From Flavobacterium sp. 1 (GTDB lineage Bacteria > Bacteroidota > Bacteroidia > Flavobacteriales > Flavobacteriaceae): DNA of 64,000 nt. Where the stretch lies: positions 310,001 to 374,000 of the forward strand of contig NZ_PGER01000001.1 in assembly GCF_002797935.1 (NCBI RefSeq), given 5' to 3'. The translations under genes were made by a program, and so were the position numbers. This document shows positions 35,038 to 45,096 of the stretch, piece by piece; position 1 is the stretch's first letter, and every line of letters begins with the position of its first letter. The notes below the pieces were generated by a model. That model was not told the DNA's origin. It did not search any database and saw only the letters and a list, made by a program, of their open reading frames with translations.

Positions 35038-36057
35038 TTATTTGCTCAATCGGTGCAAAGTATACGTCATTGCTGTTAAAAGAAAAAAGGCGTTGACTTG
35101 GTGAGCTAAACCCAGCCAAAGCGGAACCTGGTACAGCAAGGTGTAAACTCCTAATATAAATTGCAGAAAAACGATGGCTACCAAAGCATTTAGTCCATTT
35201 TGCTGTTGGGTGCTGAGGTTGTGCTTTTTGCCTTTGAAATACAGGAATAAAATGAATCCTACTACAACGTATGCTAATATTCTGTGAACGAACTGCACAC
35301 CGCTTTTTCCTTCGACTAGGTTCAGGAAGAGTGTTTTTTGTTCGATGAATACGCTGTCGTGAATGAATTGCCCGTCGCTCATCATTGGCCAATGATTGTG
35401 TATTAGTCCTGCATTTAGACCCGCAACGAAACCTCCATAGATTATTTGGAGAAGCAAAAGAATCAATGTGATTCGAGCTATTTTTTTTAAGGAAAGTATT
35501 GGAGTTTTTTTATCAGGATAAATTAGATCCAATGCCACCCAAAGTGTGTAGGCAAAAGTGATGAAAGCAAAAGTCAGGTGCAGGGAAAGTCGAAAATGAC
35601 TCACATCCGGATTATCGACTAAACCGCTTTTTACCATGAACCATCCAAAAAATCCCTGCAAAGCTCCCATTCCTAAAAGGATAAAACATTTGTTTAAAGT
35701 GGCTCGGTCAATTTTTTTCTTCAACAAGAAATAAAAGAACGGAAGGATAAATACAAGACCAATTATTCTTCCTATAAAACGGTGAAACCATTCCCAGAAA
35801 TAAATAAATTTATAATCGGATAGGGTGAAATCGTTGTGGATGTTGATTTTTTGGTATTCAGGAAATTGTTTGTATTGGTCGAAAGCTTCCTGCCATTTGG
35901 CTTGGGTAAGAGGGGGAAAGGTATCGGTAACCAAATGCCAATCGGTCATTGATAAACCGGAATTTGTCAATCGGGTGATACCACCCACAACAACCATTAT
36001 AAATACTAAAAAGCAACCAGAAAGAAGCCAGATAATTACGGATTTGTTATTTTTCAT
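35038..36057 (-). CDS. ctaA: Heme A synthase (COX15/CtaA)
   Basis: A 339-residue membrane protein that oxidises heme O to heme A for aa3-type oxidases. About eight helices in two four-helix bundles are present. The four conserved heme-ligand histidines are visible: WEWFHRFIGR, SLHLTFAFI, VQFVHRILAY and GLAHQVNAF. Start ATG lies one base after the toxin-gene stop (TAA-A-ATG), so its translation is likely coupled to the upstream toxin-antitoxin genes. Confidence 0.94.
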   Translation of the reverse strand: MKNNKSVIIWLLSGCFLVFIMVVVGGITRLTNSGLSMTDWHLVTDTFPPLTQAKWQEAFDQYKQFPEYQKINIHNDFTLSDYKFIYFWEWFHRFIGRIIGLVFILPFFYFLLKKKIDRATLNKCFILLGMGALQGFFGWFMVKSGLVDNPDVSHFRLSLHLTFAFITFAYTLWVALDLIYPDKKTPILSLKKIARITLILLLLQIIYGGFVAGLNAGLIHNHWPMMSDGQFIHDSVFIEQKTLFLNLVEGKSGVQFVHRILAYVVVGFILFLYFKGKKHNLSTQQQNGLNALVAIVFLQFILGVYTLLYQVPLWLGLAHQVNAFFLLTAMTYTLHRLSK

Positions 36058-36058
36058 T

Positions 36059-36364
36059 TTATTTAATTGGGAAATTTTGGGGATTTTGTCTGGTGTCCCA
36101 GATGTCTAGGACAAAAATATGAGTGTCAGAAACTGAGTAAATAATTTCAAAATGACTAGAGATTTTCAGTCTTATATTTTGATTCTTGGATTTTATTGAA
36201 CTTTCAGGAAACGTTATAAGTTGTTGCAATGATTCTTGGAATAAAACATTAAATTTTTCACTATAACTTTTAGATTTATTTCTTTTGTTCCAATATAAAA
36301 AAATGGAAGTTCTAGATTCTCGGGCAAAGCTTGTCCAAACTATTATTCTTGTTCTTCGAACCAT
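36059..36364 (-). CDS. RelE/ParE-type toxin
   Basis: A 101-residue basic protein with the ParE-like fold: VWTSFARESRTSIFLYWNKRNKSKSYSEKF, LITFPESSIKSKNQNIRLKIS and a C-terminal FEIIYSVSDTHIFVLDIWDTRQNP. RelE/ParE proteins cleave mRNA at the ribosome or inhibit gyrase; which applies here is unknown. The start overlaps the upstream antitoxin gene by 22 bp, as usual for such pairs. Confidence 0.85.
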   Translation of the reverse strand: MVRRTRIIVWTSFARESRTSIFLYWNKRNKSKSYSEKFNVLFQESLQQLITFPESSIKSKNQNIRLKISSHFEIIYSVSDTHIFVLDIWDTRQNPQNFPIK

Positions 36365-36624
36365 TTTTCTATTTCAATTTGAGCCTCTTCATCGGAAATA
36401 TATTCGCCATTTTCAACTTGTTTTAAAGCAATGTCAATTCTTTTTTGTTGCCATTCGTTAAAAACGTAAATTTTTTCAGAATCTACTTTTTCATACGTTG
36501 AAGTTGGTTCATGAACTGATGATTCGATAGAGTTTGTAATTTCTTCAATTCTATCTAAAAGAAAACGATCATCAATTGCAATAATTTGCGCTATCAATTT
36601 TAATTTTAAATCGGAAGTACTCAT
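36343..36624 (-). CDS. Antitoxin partner of the RelE/ParE-type toxin
   Basis: A 93-residue acidic protein with helical N-terminus (LKLKLIAQIIAIDDRFLLDRIEEI) and a C-terminal stretch WQQKRIDIALKQVENGEYISDEEAQIEIEKW, which resembles the toxin-binding tail of these antitoxins. The gene precedes and overlaps the toxin gene. Such proteins usually bind their own promoter through the N-terminus, but no classical DNA-binding domain is clear here. Confidence 0.78.
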   Translation of the reverse strand: MSTSDLKLKLIAQIIAIDDRFLLDRIEEITNSIESSVHEPTSTYEKVDSEKIYVFNEWQQKRIDIALKQVENGEYISDEEAQIEIEKWFEEQE

Positions 36625-36681
36625 AAGTTTCTAATTTTAGTAAAATTAAATAAAATCTTTAAAGATAATTCTAAACGCTAG

Positions 36682-38097
36682 TTAAACTTTCTTCAATCCC
36701 AACTTCTCTGCTCTTTTCATCATAAACTCATAAGCAGAATCATAATCATTGGCAATTTCTCCTTCAAGTATTGCTTCTTTAATGGCTTCTTTTAGCATTC
36801 CGATTTCGCGTGAAGGCTTTAGGTCGAAAATTTCCATAATTTCTTCGCCAGAAATGGGTGGTTGGAAATTACGGACGTGGTCGCGTTCTTCGACTTCCAC
36901 AATTTTCTTGCGGACAATTTCAAAATTGCTGTGGTATTTCCTGAATTTATTCGGGTTTTTGGTTGTGATATCGGCTTCACAGAGCGTCATTAAATTCTCA
37001 ACATCTTCACCAGCATCAAAAACCAAACGTCGTACCGCCGAGTCGGTTACAATATCCTGTGCCAAAACAATTGGACGGGAACTCATAATAACCATTTTTT
37101 GGACAAATTTCATTTTGTGGTTCAATGGCATATGCAAGCGTTCAAATATCTTTTTTGCCATTTTTCCGCCAAGAAATTCGTGTCCGTGAAAAGTCCAGCC
37201 TTGTTTTTTGTTGAAGCGTTTCGTTGGTGCTTTTCCAATATCATGTAGTAAAGCCGACCAGCGCAGCCAAACATCGTCTGTGTTTGGGCAAATGTTATCG
37301 ACAACCTCAAGAGTGTGGTAAAAGTTGTTTTTGTGGGTGTGTCCTTCTATTTCTTCAACCTGATTTAAAGCTGTTAACTCAGGAAGGATAATATCCAAAA
37401 GCCCTGTTTTAAACAATAATAAAAATCCAACGGAAGGTTTGTCTGTTGAAAGGATTTTATTCAATTCTTCGACAATACGTTCACCGGAAATGATTTTGAT
37501 GCGCTCAGCATTTTTGGTTATGGAGTCCAATGAATTTTGGTCAATTTCAAACCCCAATTGAGTGGCAAACCGAATCCCCCTAAGCATACGCAATGGATCA
37601 TCTGAAAAAGTGATGTCCGGATCTAGAGGCGTTTTTATGATTTTGTTTTCCAAGTCGGAAATACCATTGAATGGATCTGAAAGAACGCCGAAAGTATTTG
37701 GGTTTAGTGACAAAGCCAAGGCATTTATCGTAAAATCGCGTCTGTTTTGGTCGTCTTCCAATGTCCCATCTTCTACAATTGGATTTCTGCTGTCGAGATT
37801 ATAGGATTCTTTTCGAGCACCAACAAATTCAATTTCGGTTTCCTCAAAACGCAGCATTGCGGTGCCATAGGTTTTGAAAACCTGTACTTTTGGTTTTTTA
37901 GGAAGCAAATCAGATACTTTTAATGCTAATTCGATTCCGCTCCCAACGGCGACAACATCTATATCTTTCTTGAAATCTCTTTTTAAAAGTAAATCACGCA
38001 CAAAACCACCAATTACATAACTTTCGACATTAAGTTCTTGGGATGCTTCCGAAATGACTTCGAATATTTTATTATTTAAGGCTTCTTTGTAGTTCAT
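36682..38097 (-). CDS. CCA-adding tRNA nucleotidyltransferase with HD domain
   Basis: A 471-residue enzyme that adds or repairs the 3' CCA end of tRNAs, consistent with tRNA-Glu genes lacking an encoded CCA. The nucleotidyltransferase domain shows [14 protein letters not shown] and RRDFTINAL; the RNA-binding region contains [12 protein letters not shown] and an HD domain follows ([15 protein letters not shown]). It lies in a minus-strand run after the TsaC gene, with a 65-bp gap holding CTGAAAACTG-type repeats. Confidence 0.94.
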   Translation of the reverse strand: MNYKEALNNKIFEVISEASQELNVESYVIGGFVRDLLLKRDFKKDIDVVAVGSGIELALKVSDLLPKKPKVQVFKTYGTAMLRFEETEIEFVGARKESYNLDSRNPIVEDGTLEDDQNRRDFTINALALSLNPNTFGVLSDPFNGISDLENKIIKTPLDPDITFSDDPLRMLRGIRFATQLGFEIDQNSLDSITKNAERIKIISGERIVEELNKILSTDKPSVGFLLLFKTGLLDIILPELTALNQVEEIEGHTHKNNFYHTLEVVDNICPNTDDVWLRWSALLHDIGKAPTKRFNKKQGWTFHGHEFLGGKMAKKIFERLHMPLNHKMKFVQKMVIMSSRPIVLAQDIVTDSAVRRLVFDAGEDVENLMTLCEADITTKNPNKFRKYHSNFEIVRKKIVEVEERDHVRNFQPPISGEEIMEIFDLKPSREIGMLKEAIKEAILEGEIANDYDSAYEFMMKRAEKLGLKKV

Positions 38098-38162
38098 TAT
38101 TTTTGTTTAGAGTTTAAAGTTTAAAGTTATTTAACTGAAAACTGAAAACTGAATACTGCAAA

Positions 38163-38729
38163 CTATTTGCGAATCACTTTTACCTGGGAATCATTAGTCA
38201 GTTTAATAATTGTGGACGGTTTTCCGGCAATTTTATCGCGATGCAAATTTACAACATAGTCAACGCCTTTTATAATTTCGGGACTAATTTCTTTAAAACT
38301 TTTTGGAGCAGGTTGGCCTGAAATATTTGCAGAAGTAGAGACCAATGGTTTTTTCATGCGTTCCATCAATTTAAAACAAAAAGGCTCTTTGACAAGGCGA
38401 ATACCCAAAGTATTATCGGGTGCAATAATATTTGGAGCCACATTTCGAGGTTTGTCTAGAACTAATGTTGTAGGATTTTCGGAAAAATCCATAATTTGCC
38501 AAGCAACTTCTGGTATTTCCTTGAAAACATTGTAGATCATTTTTTCACCATTCATCAGGCAAATCATACTTTGAGTTTCAGCTCTTTGTTTGAGTTTGTA
38601 TATTTTGGCAACAGCTTCAGGATTGGTAGCATCACAGCCAATTCCCCAAACGGTATCAGTAGGGTAGAGTATGATTCCGCCTTCTTTTATGACTTCAAAT
38701 GCGTTGTGTACTTCTTGATTGATGTCCAT
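38163..38729 (-). CDS. L-threonylcarbamoyladenylate synthase (TsaC/Sua5/YrdC family)
   Basis: A 188-residue cytoplasmic enzyme of the YrdC fold that makes threonylcarbamoyl-AMP for the t6A modification of tRNAs reading ANN codons. Motifs include the N-terminal GGIILYPTDTVWGIGCD, KIYKLKQR, PTTLVLDKP, TLGIRLV and PLVSTSANISG. It lacks the Sua5 C-terminal domain. The nearby tRNA nucleotidyltransferase gene may be in the same transcript. Confidence 0.92.
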   Translation of the reverse strand: MDINQEVHNAFEVIKEGGIILYPTDTVWGIGCDATNPEAVAKIYKLKQRAETQSMICLMNGEKMIYNVFKEIPEVAWQIMDFSENPTTLVLDKPRNVAPNIIAPDNTLGIRLVKEPFCFKLMERMKKPLVSTSANISGQPAPKSFKEISPEIIKGVDYVVNLHRDKIAGKPSTIIKLTNDSQVKVIRK

Positions 38730-38917
38730 TTTGTTTTAATTTAATTGTCTTTTTCCTCTTGTTTTATCAATAGTTTGGTTTATAGTGTTTTAAATTTTTC
38801 TTTAATGATTTTTAGCCATTATAAGTGCATAAAGCAACAGATAATTTCATATTGTTAAAGAGGCTATTGAAAAATAAACTAACTTAAAGTGGTTAAAATA
38901 TCAAAGAGTTTTGTCTT

Positions 38918-40504
38918 TTATAATTGATATTGTAATGAAACTTGGAATTGCATGTTTATTTTATTGTCATGAAATTGATACTGAAAGTGTCTCATTTGGG
39001 CAAAGTTGAGTTTTGCTTGAACTCCTAAATTGCCAAATTTTCGATAAGCATAAGTATTTAATCTTAAATCGACCCATTTGTGGTCGTAATCTGTATAAGC
39101 ATCATAATAAAAGTCCATATTATGAGCATAACGTTCTAGTTGTATTCCCCATACTTTGTCTTTTTCCCAAACACTAAAATCTAAAGTTTGTAAGTTGCTT
39201 CCAGGTCCAATTCCTGCTCCTAAAACTTGACTTTGATTGGTATATCCATGAAGTATAATACTATGTATATACCAAGCACCTGCGGGTCTTACAATGCGAT
39301 CGGCGCTCTGTTCCAAATGGGTTGTTTCAAAATTTACTTTTAAATACTTGTTTTTATATTTGTTAAGCATAAATATTTTGTTGAAACCGAAAAGATTGGC
39401 TCTGGAATGCTCTGGGGAATCAAATAAGTCCCAAATATTTGAGGAATGGTCGTTCCAGCCGCTTTCACCATAAAATTCGAACTTGGATTCTTTCATTGCC
39501 CATCTAAAAAAGAGAGAAGCTACTTGATCTCTGCTTTTAGCATCTTCTCCACTTAAATTATTTTTCTGAAACGGAGTGAAAATTGGCATATAATCAGAAA
39601 AACCGCTTCCCATATCATCGCGATATACCTGTAAAGCACGGTTCAATCCTACAAAAAGCCCGGGAACCCATTTAGGGTGATAGTTTATCGAAATACCGTT
39701 GATGTAGCGCCAATCATTAGATTTTGGTATTTCATAATCTACACCATCAATTATGAACTGCGATTTTGGACTGGTTAAACCCGAACTTTCCAGTTTTCCT
39801 GAGATGATTTGACCTTCAAAGCTTCCTATTATGGTTTCTACAGGTTTTCTAGTATTCAAGGTGAAATGTAAAAACCCTGGTGCAGTATTACTCATGATTA
39901 ATGAGTTCCTAACTCCAGGTCCCCACCATAAGTTCTCAGTAGATAAACCAATAGAAAATTTGTTTATGTTAACCTTAATATTACTTTGTCCCCAGTTTAA
40001 TTTACTATAGTGGTTTTCTCCAAAAGGAGCTGGCAAATCAGTATAATTTAAATAATAGGCATTCAATAATCGAGTTGCATTTGATTCCGTTAAGGGGAAA
40101 ATTTCATAATTAGGATTTGAAGCATATACATATTCTGGTTTTAATTGTACACTCAAGATCCCATATTGAGCATATAAACCAGTAGTTAGAAGAGTTTGAT
40201 ATCCTTTGGCAGGAATCATGGCACCATCATTCCAATCATAAGGAGAAAAAGTATTGTATTGTTGGATTAAAGTAATTGGAAGTGCTTTTATATTTAGCTT
40301 TTCAGTTGATTTTGTTTGCGTAGAGTCAATTAAATCTAATGCTAAAGGCCTTAAAGTAAAGGAAATTAAAGGGTTTCCATTGCCTAGTAGTTGTTCGTTT
40401 CTTCCTCTTTGTTCTATTAAATCAATAGATCCTACAGGGATGTTTTGCGAAAATAAGTTGTTGCTAATTAATAAGAAAATTAAAATTCGAAATTGTATGT
40501 TCAT
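38918..40504 (-). CDS. Wzi-family capsule assembly outer-membrane protein
   Basis: A 528-residue protein with a signal peptide (NNLFSQ). The rest has the barrel-like pattern of the Wzi family: GENHYSKLNWGQSNI, STENLWWGPGVRNSLIMSNTAPGF, FTLNTRKPVET and a terminal strand ending in QVSLQYQL. Wzi anchors capsule polysaccharide to the cell surface in E. coli; here it precedes a glycosyltransferase locus and may have a related role. A -7-like TACCTTTG lies at 40551-40558 on the minus strand, and its leader contains a C6 run. Confidence 0.88.
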   Translation of the reverse strand: MNIQFRILIFLLISNNLFSQNIPVGSIDLIEQRGRNEQLLGNGNPLISFTLRPLALDLIDSTQTKSTEKLNIKALPITLIQQYNTFSPYDWNDGAMIPAKGYQTLLTTGLYAQYGILSVQLKPEYVYASNPNYEIFPLTESNATRLLNAYYLNYTDLPAPFGENHYSKLNWGQSNIKVNINKFSIGLSTENLWWGPGVRNSLIMSNTAPGFLHFTLNTRKPVETIIGSFEGQIISGKLESSGLTSPKSQFIIDGVDYEIPKSNDWRYINGISINYHPKWVPGLFVGLNRALQVYRDDMGSGFSDYMPIFTPFQKNNLSGEDAKSRDQVASLFFRWAMKESKFEFYGESGWNDHSSNIWDLFDSPEHSRANLFGFNKIFMLNKYKNKYLKVNFETTHLEQSADRIVRPAGAWYIHSIILHGYTNQSQVLGAGIGPGSNLQTLDFSVWEKDKVWGIQLERYAHNMDFYYDAYTDYDHKWVDLRLNTYAYRKFGNLGVQAKLNFAQMRHFQYQFHDNKINMQFQVSLQYQL

Positions 40505-40844
40505 ATATCGGTATTTGTTTACAAGGGGGGTATTCTATTGTTTAAAAACACAAAGGTAATTTTTATATTTTATTTCTTGACTAAAACTAAACAGTATACG
40601 TTTTGTGAATGTTGTAATGCCTTTAAATTCAAATTTAAAAGCGCAAGATGTTTTTTAATAAAATCACATTGAATTGAGGAGAATATTTGTATAAGTAATC
40701 CAAATTAAACCTTTTGTAAGTTTTGTGTGATTAATTGTTGCATTAAATCTAATGTTTTATTTTTAACTCATTAAGTAGGTAAAATCATCAGTCTAATATT
40801 ACTAATTAAGATGAATGTGATTATACTTTTAATTTTTTTAAAGG
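40505..40844. other. Gene-free stretch before the glycosyltransferase locus
   Basis: A 340-bp AT-rich stretch. It holds the -7-like box TACCTTTG (minus, 40551-40558) and a G6 run at 40525-40530 in the leader of the Wzi-like gene. I see no ORF, RNA gene or clear terminator elsewhere in it. Confidence 0.4.
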
Positions 40845-41866
40845 TTAAGGGATACTAATTGGGGTATTTCCTTCAATTTCTAGAATGTATTTCAGCCAAT
40901 TTGTAAAGCTATATTTGTTTTTTATAGCAGGATTTATATTGTTATAATTAGACCTAAGAAAAGTATCAATATAATTATAATCGCAATTTTCATTTAAAAT
41001 AAGGATGTTTTTATCGTTATAAAAATCGTAGTTTTTAACAGTTGAATTTGTTGTAATTAGCTTTTTATTGTAGCCAAGAGCTTCAAAGGGTCTAAGTGAC
41101 AATCCAGAATGTACCGTATTTTGACTAAGGTCAATAATGCATTTACAATTAGCAACCATTTCTAGGTTTTCATAATAACTAAGCCTTTTTTTTGCAAAGG
41201 TTATATAAGGATATTTTTTTAGTTCTTTTTTAGGGGAACAGCCTAAAATTATATTTAATTTATACCCTTTTGCAAAAAGTTTTTCACAAATAGAGATTAA
41301 TTTCTTCATTCGGTTATCGTATGAACCAATGTAATAGATATCATATTCTGGAGATTTGTTTTGAAATAATGATTCATAACAATCAAAATAGAAATTTGTA
41401 GCTGGATAAGTTTTGTCCTTTTGATATAAATCATTTTTGTCAAAGACATAAAATTTGTCAAAAAGTGGGATTAATGGAATTGCCTCTCTAAATCTCGAAA
41501 GTCCGTCCCATTGATAGGCATAATTATTAGGAGTTAATTTGATTATTTCTTTGATTAGTATTCGGTCAAAAATATCTGGTCGAATAGTAAGACTGTAATC
41601 AGCATTAGTTAGCACTGATGTTTTTTTTGAAAGAGTATCAAAATTAAATTTCCTATGAAGTTCTTTCTTATATTGTTTGTCTTTGATTATATTTTTTCTA
41701 AATAAGTTTATAATGAGGTCTTTTATATTTTTATATTTGAATTTTTCAGTTAAAGTTATAATTTGAGTAAAAAAGCCAAGGTGTTTTAAATTGTCTTCAA
41801 TGCAAGAATATATTTTAACATCTGGAGTTATTGCTAAAATAATTTTTTGTTTTGAAATGGTTTCAT
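40845..41866 (-). pseudogene. Glycosyltransferase-like gene, frameshifted near its start
   Basis: The open part (stop at 40845) has no ATG; the first ATG in the correct position, 41866, lies in another frame and stops after 10 codons. Adding one base to the A6 tract (T6 on the plus strand, 41843-41848) joins MKPFQNKK to IILAITPDVKIYSCIEDNL and gives a full protein of about 340 residues. That ATG overlaps the upstream GT2 gene's stop by 4 bp (ATGA), the usual coupling. The C-terminal half shows YDIYYIGSY, LSYYENLEMVANC, LSLRPFEALGYNKKLITTN, like CgeB/GT4-type sugar transferases. It could be a true frameshift, phase-variable, a -1 ribosomal frameshift or a sequencing error. Confidence 0.75.
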
Positions 41867-42774
41867 ATTTTTTGTTTATGGCGCATAGAAAGTGCTAGAC
41901 TTTCCTGCATTTTTAAAAGTTTTAAGAATATAGATCTATTTTTCTTTTTAAAAGGAGCTTTCAGCATATACGAAAGAATTAAAAAATATTTGATAACTAT
42001 ATATTTTAAAAAGCCAAAATTTTTTCTTGTAACATATAAATATGAAATAAGATGCTCAATTTTTAGGTTTATGTTAAAAGAAGAACTTTTCCCTTCTAAA
42101 TGAATGTACTTTAAATTAGGTAAGAAATAGGTTTTGTATCCTTTTTTTAGTAATCTATAACAAACATCAGTTTCTTCGTAATACAAAAAAGTATTGGGAT
42201 CAAAGCCTCCTATTGAATGAAATGCTTCTGCTCTAAAAAACATAAAACTCCCTATAATGAAATCAACAACAATGGGAGCATTGTATTTTTTCAACATTGA
42301 AGGTTTTTTTGGCTGGGTAAAAGCAAGGAATTTTTTTCCAAATAATTTATAACGAATTCCTTCGAAAGGCCTAAATGAAGTAGTTTCTTTTCCTTGTTCG
42401 TTTATTATTTGAAGTCCACAGACTCCCGCATTTTGATTTTCTTCCATAAAAGAAATTAGGGATTCAAATACAGCTTCAACAAACAAAACATCACTATTTA
42501 TGAAAGCATAATAGTCACCTTTAGCATATTGGAACCCCAACATATTACCTGCGGCAAAACCTAGATTAATTTTACTTTGAATGAAAGTTACATTGTCAAT
42601 GTTTTTTAAATTATTAATGAGATGTTCTACTTCTTCTTCTTTTGAAGCATTGTCAACAACAATAATTTCTGTACTTTTACTCTCTTCAAAAGCATTAATT
42701 GATGAAATGCAATTAAGAGTTAGAGAAGAAGTATTGTAATTTATTATAATTATCGAAATATGTTTTTTTTTCAT
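41863..42774 (-). CDS. Glycosyltransferase family 2 (WbbL-like)
   Basis: A 303-residue GT-A fold enzyme. The N-terminal IIIINYNTSSLTLNCI, VDNASKEEEV and NLGFAAGNMLG motifs and an INSDVLF metal-binding DxD-like element are present, then GSFMFFRAEAFHSIGGFD and FLYYEETDVCYRLLKKGYKTY, typical of rhamnosyltransferase-like GT2. The stop codon overlaps the following frameshifted glycosyltransferase. Sugar and acceptor are unknown. Confidence 0.92.
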   Translation of the reverse strand: MKKKHISIIIINYNTSSLTLNCISSINAFEESKSTEIIVVDNASKEEEVEHLINNLKNIDNVTFIQSKINLGFAAGNMLGFQYAKGDYYAFINSDVLFVEAVFESLISFMEENQNAGVCGLQIINEQGKETTSFRPFEGIRYKLFGKKFLAFTQPKKPSMLKKYNAPIVVDFIIGSFMFFRAEAFHSIGGFDPNTFLYYEETDVCYRLLKKGYKTYFLPNLKYIHLEGKSSSFNINLKIEHLISYLYVTRKNFGFLKYIVIKYFLILSYMLKAPFKKKNRSIFLKLLKMQESLALSMRHKQKI

Positions 42775-42824
42775 AGCTGTAAAATTACATTTTTTTAAAG
42801 AGGTATTATAAATTAAACTTAAAA

Positions 42825-43688
42825 ATGAAAAAGATACAAGTAGGTTTTTTATTGTCTTATGATTATCTGAAACTTAAAAAGTCTATTCCTCCGGTTTATA
42901 AGGGAGCAGATGAAATTTTTATTGCAATAGACAAAGAATATCGTACATGGTCTGGACAAAATTTTGAAGTTGATGAAACTTTTTTTGAATGGATTAAAGA
43001 AATTGATGTGGATAATAAAATTAGATTATATAGAGACGATTTCTATATTTCCGAATTATCCGCAATTGAAAATGATACTCGTGAACGCCATCTTCTATCA
43101 CTTAAAATGGGTATTGGTAATTGGTTAATCCAAGTTGATGCGGATGAGATTTTCATTGATTTTGAAAAATTCATCAAGGAATTGAGGAAGAGAGATAATT
43201 ATCTTAAAAATCCTGAAAAAACTCCAATTCAAATAGCTGGTTTTCTAGTTCATTTGTATAAATATACTGAAAATGGTATTTTATATGTGAATGCTCCTCA
43301 TAAATTTATGTTAGCTACTAATTATCCTAATTATAAATGCGCGAGACAAACGAAACAACGAGTTATTTATACTAATACAATATTACTTCACGAAACCCTT
43401 TGTAGAACAGAAGATGAATTACGATTTAAAATCGAAAATTGGGGGCATAATGTAGAGGTAAATAGCACCTTTTTAGAAAAATGGATTTCAGTTAATGAAG
43501 ATAATTATAAGGAATATGAGAATTTTTATTATATAGAACCTGAAAGATGGAAAAAACTAGGTTTTTTAAAATTTAAAGAAGATAAAGAATTGTTGCAAAT
43601 GGTTGAGAGTAATAAAGACCTTAATATTTCAAGGTCTTATCTTTTTTTTAAGAATTTTGGACAATGGATTAATTCTTTTTTTAAATGA
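42825..43688 (+). CDS. Glycosyltransferase-like protein (GT2-like, DADE motif)
   Basis: A 287-residue soluble protein. VDADEIFIDFEKF near residues 107-119 is the likely nucleotide-sugar/metal-binding DxD site. The N-terminus (FLLSYDYLKLKKSIPPVYKGADEIFIAID) matches a Rossmann-like GT-A core. It ends near a short amphipathic segment. It diverges from the preceding GT2 gene with 50 bp between starts. Specificity unknown. Confidence 0.72.
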   Translation: MKKIQVGFLLSYDYLKLKKSIPPVYKGADEIFIAIDKEYRTWSGQNFEVDETFFEWIKEIDVDNKIRLYRDDFYISELSAIENDTRERHLLSLKMGIGNWLIQVDADEIFIDFEKFIKELRKRDNYLKNPEKTPIQIAGFLVHLYKYTENGILYVNAPHKFMLATNYPNYKCARQTKQRVIYTNTILLHETLCRTEDELRFKIENWGHNVEVNSTFLEKWISVNEDNYKEYENFYYIEPERWKKLGFLKFKEDKELLQMVESNKDLNISRSYLFFKNFGQWINSFFK

Positions 43689-43939
43689 TTATCATTGATT
43701 AATATGTTTTAGGCTACTGACTTTTGGTATTCTGACATTGTATTTTTTGTAAGGCATTTTTTTGTACTGATTTGAAATATGCAATGATAGAAATCAAATA
43801 TGAATCTTTTAAAATCTATCTTTCATTATCTCATTATTATATGCATAATTAGAGTTGTTGAAATACCAATATTGGGTCAATGAACTCAAACTTTATTTTT
43901 TTTAAGGACTGTGAATATTTTAGGCGAAGAACCTATTTT

Positions 43940-45010
43940 TTAATAAATACACTTATTATATACATCTAAATATTCTCCGGCCGCTTTTTTCCAATCAAAA
44001 AACAAGGCTCTTTCAATTAATTTTTGCTCATAAATTAGCTTGTTGTTTTCATGATTATTTAAACCTTCAAAAACAATTTCTTTCATATAATCAGGATCAA
44101 AATTTTTCCAATAATTTGCAACTTCTCCACCAATTTCTGGCAATGATGTTTTATCTGATAAAAAAACGGGTTTCCCAAAACGCATCGCTTCAATTGGGGG
44201 TAACCCAAATCCTTCTCTAATTGATGGGAAAAGAAATGCTTCACAGTTTTTTATATAAAATTGTTTACCTTCATTGCTTACCTTTCCAGTTAAAAATACT
44301 TGATTTTCTAAGCCATTGTCTCTGATTAATTTTTTTATGACCTGTCCGTATTCTTTATCATTATTACCTGACATAATTAAATTATAATCTTTAATTAATT
44401 TCATCATTTCAATAATTGAAGTGTAATTTTTTCTTTCAATGAAGTCTCCAATAGTATAGAAAAAAGGCTTGTTGATTGGGGTATTGGAGATGTAAGATGA
44501 AGTATTTAATAAATTAGAAATTGGATTTCCGTTATAAATAATGTGCTCAGGTACATTTGGCACTTGGAAATAATTATGAGTTTGTTTTTTTGCAAATTCT
44601 GAAATGTAAGTTATTGCTGTAGCTCTTTTAAGTTTTTCAATAAAATTTTGATTTCGGATATGATTCATGTTGGAAGAGATTTCTTCAAAAAAATTGACAT
44701 CATGAATAGTTAAAAGATATTTAGTGTCAAATCGTGGTTCTATTTTTGAATTTTGATTGACAGAATGCCATAAGTCAAATTTATTAAAAGGCCTGAGGTT
44801 TTTATATCTATGAAACCCAAAATATTTGTGATACTCGAATTTTTCGCCAAATTCAGATTTTAAAAGACTTGGTTTGTTTGAATTAAGATGAAGCTCTAAA
44901 TTGTCAAACGAGTGTTGGTGCAAGCCTTTAATCAATTCATAATTAAATGTTCCTAATCCAGAAGCTCTATTTTGAATATTATGGGTTTCGAGGAATATTG
45001 TTTTTTTCAT
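43940..45010 (-). CDS. Glycosyltransferase family 4 (GT-B)
   Basis: A 356-residue retaining GT-B enzyme. The C-terminal domain shows FFYTIGDFIERKNYTSIIEMM, then FLTGKVSNEGKQFYIKNCEAFLFPSIREGFGLPPIEAMRFGKPVFLSD; the E-x7-E motif (EGFGLPPIE) is the donor-binding signature. It starts 24 bp from the region leading to the divergent kinase gene. It is likely to act in LPS core or O-antigen assembly. Confidence 0.92.
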   Translation of the reverse strand: MKKTIFLETHNIQNRASGLGTFNYELIKGLHQHSFDNLELHLNSNKPSLLKSEFGEKFEYHKYFGFHRYKNLRPFNKFDLWHSVNQNSKIEPRFDTKYLLTIHDVNFFEEISSNMNHIRNQNFIEKLKRATAITYISEFAKKQTHNYFQVPNVPEHIIYNGNPISNLLNTSSYISNTPINKPFFYTIGDFIERKNYTSIIEMMKLIKDYNLIMSGNNDKEYGQVIKKLIRDNGLENQVFLTGKVSNEGKQFYIKNCEAFLFPSIREGFGLPPIEAMRFGKPVFLSDKTSLPEIGGEVANYWKNFDPDYMKEIVFEGLNNHENNKLIYEQKLIERALFFDWKKAAGEYLDVYNKCIY

Positions 45011-45047
45011 ATAATTGCTACAAATTTGAGTAAATGTATAGCTTAAA

Positions 45048-45078
45048 TTGGAAAGACAAAAAGCAATACGTACTTTTG
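45048..45078 (+). promoter_or_regulatory. Promoter for the LPS-kinase-like gene
   Basis: TTG at 45048-45050, a 20-bp spacer and TACTTTTG at 45071-45078 fit the consensus exactly. The transcript would begin near 45084, so the ATG at 45034 cannot be used from it and the ATG at 45097 is chosen. Confidence 0.7.
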
Positions 45079-45096
45079 TTAAAAAATATTCTATTG

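Noticed and set aside
43689..43939. Small gene or RNA in the 251-bp gap between glycosyltransferase genes
   Set aside because: No reading frame of useful length with a start and no stable hairpin with a T-run could be supported.
45034..45096. N-terminal extension of the LPS-kinase-like protein
   Set aside because: It lies over the promoter elements at 45048-45078, so it would not be on the predicted transcript.
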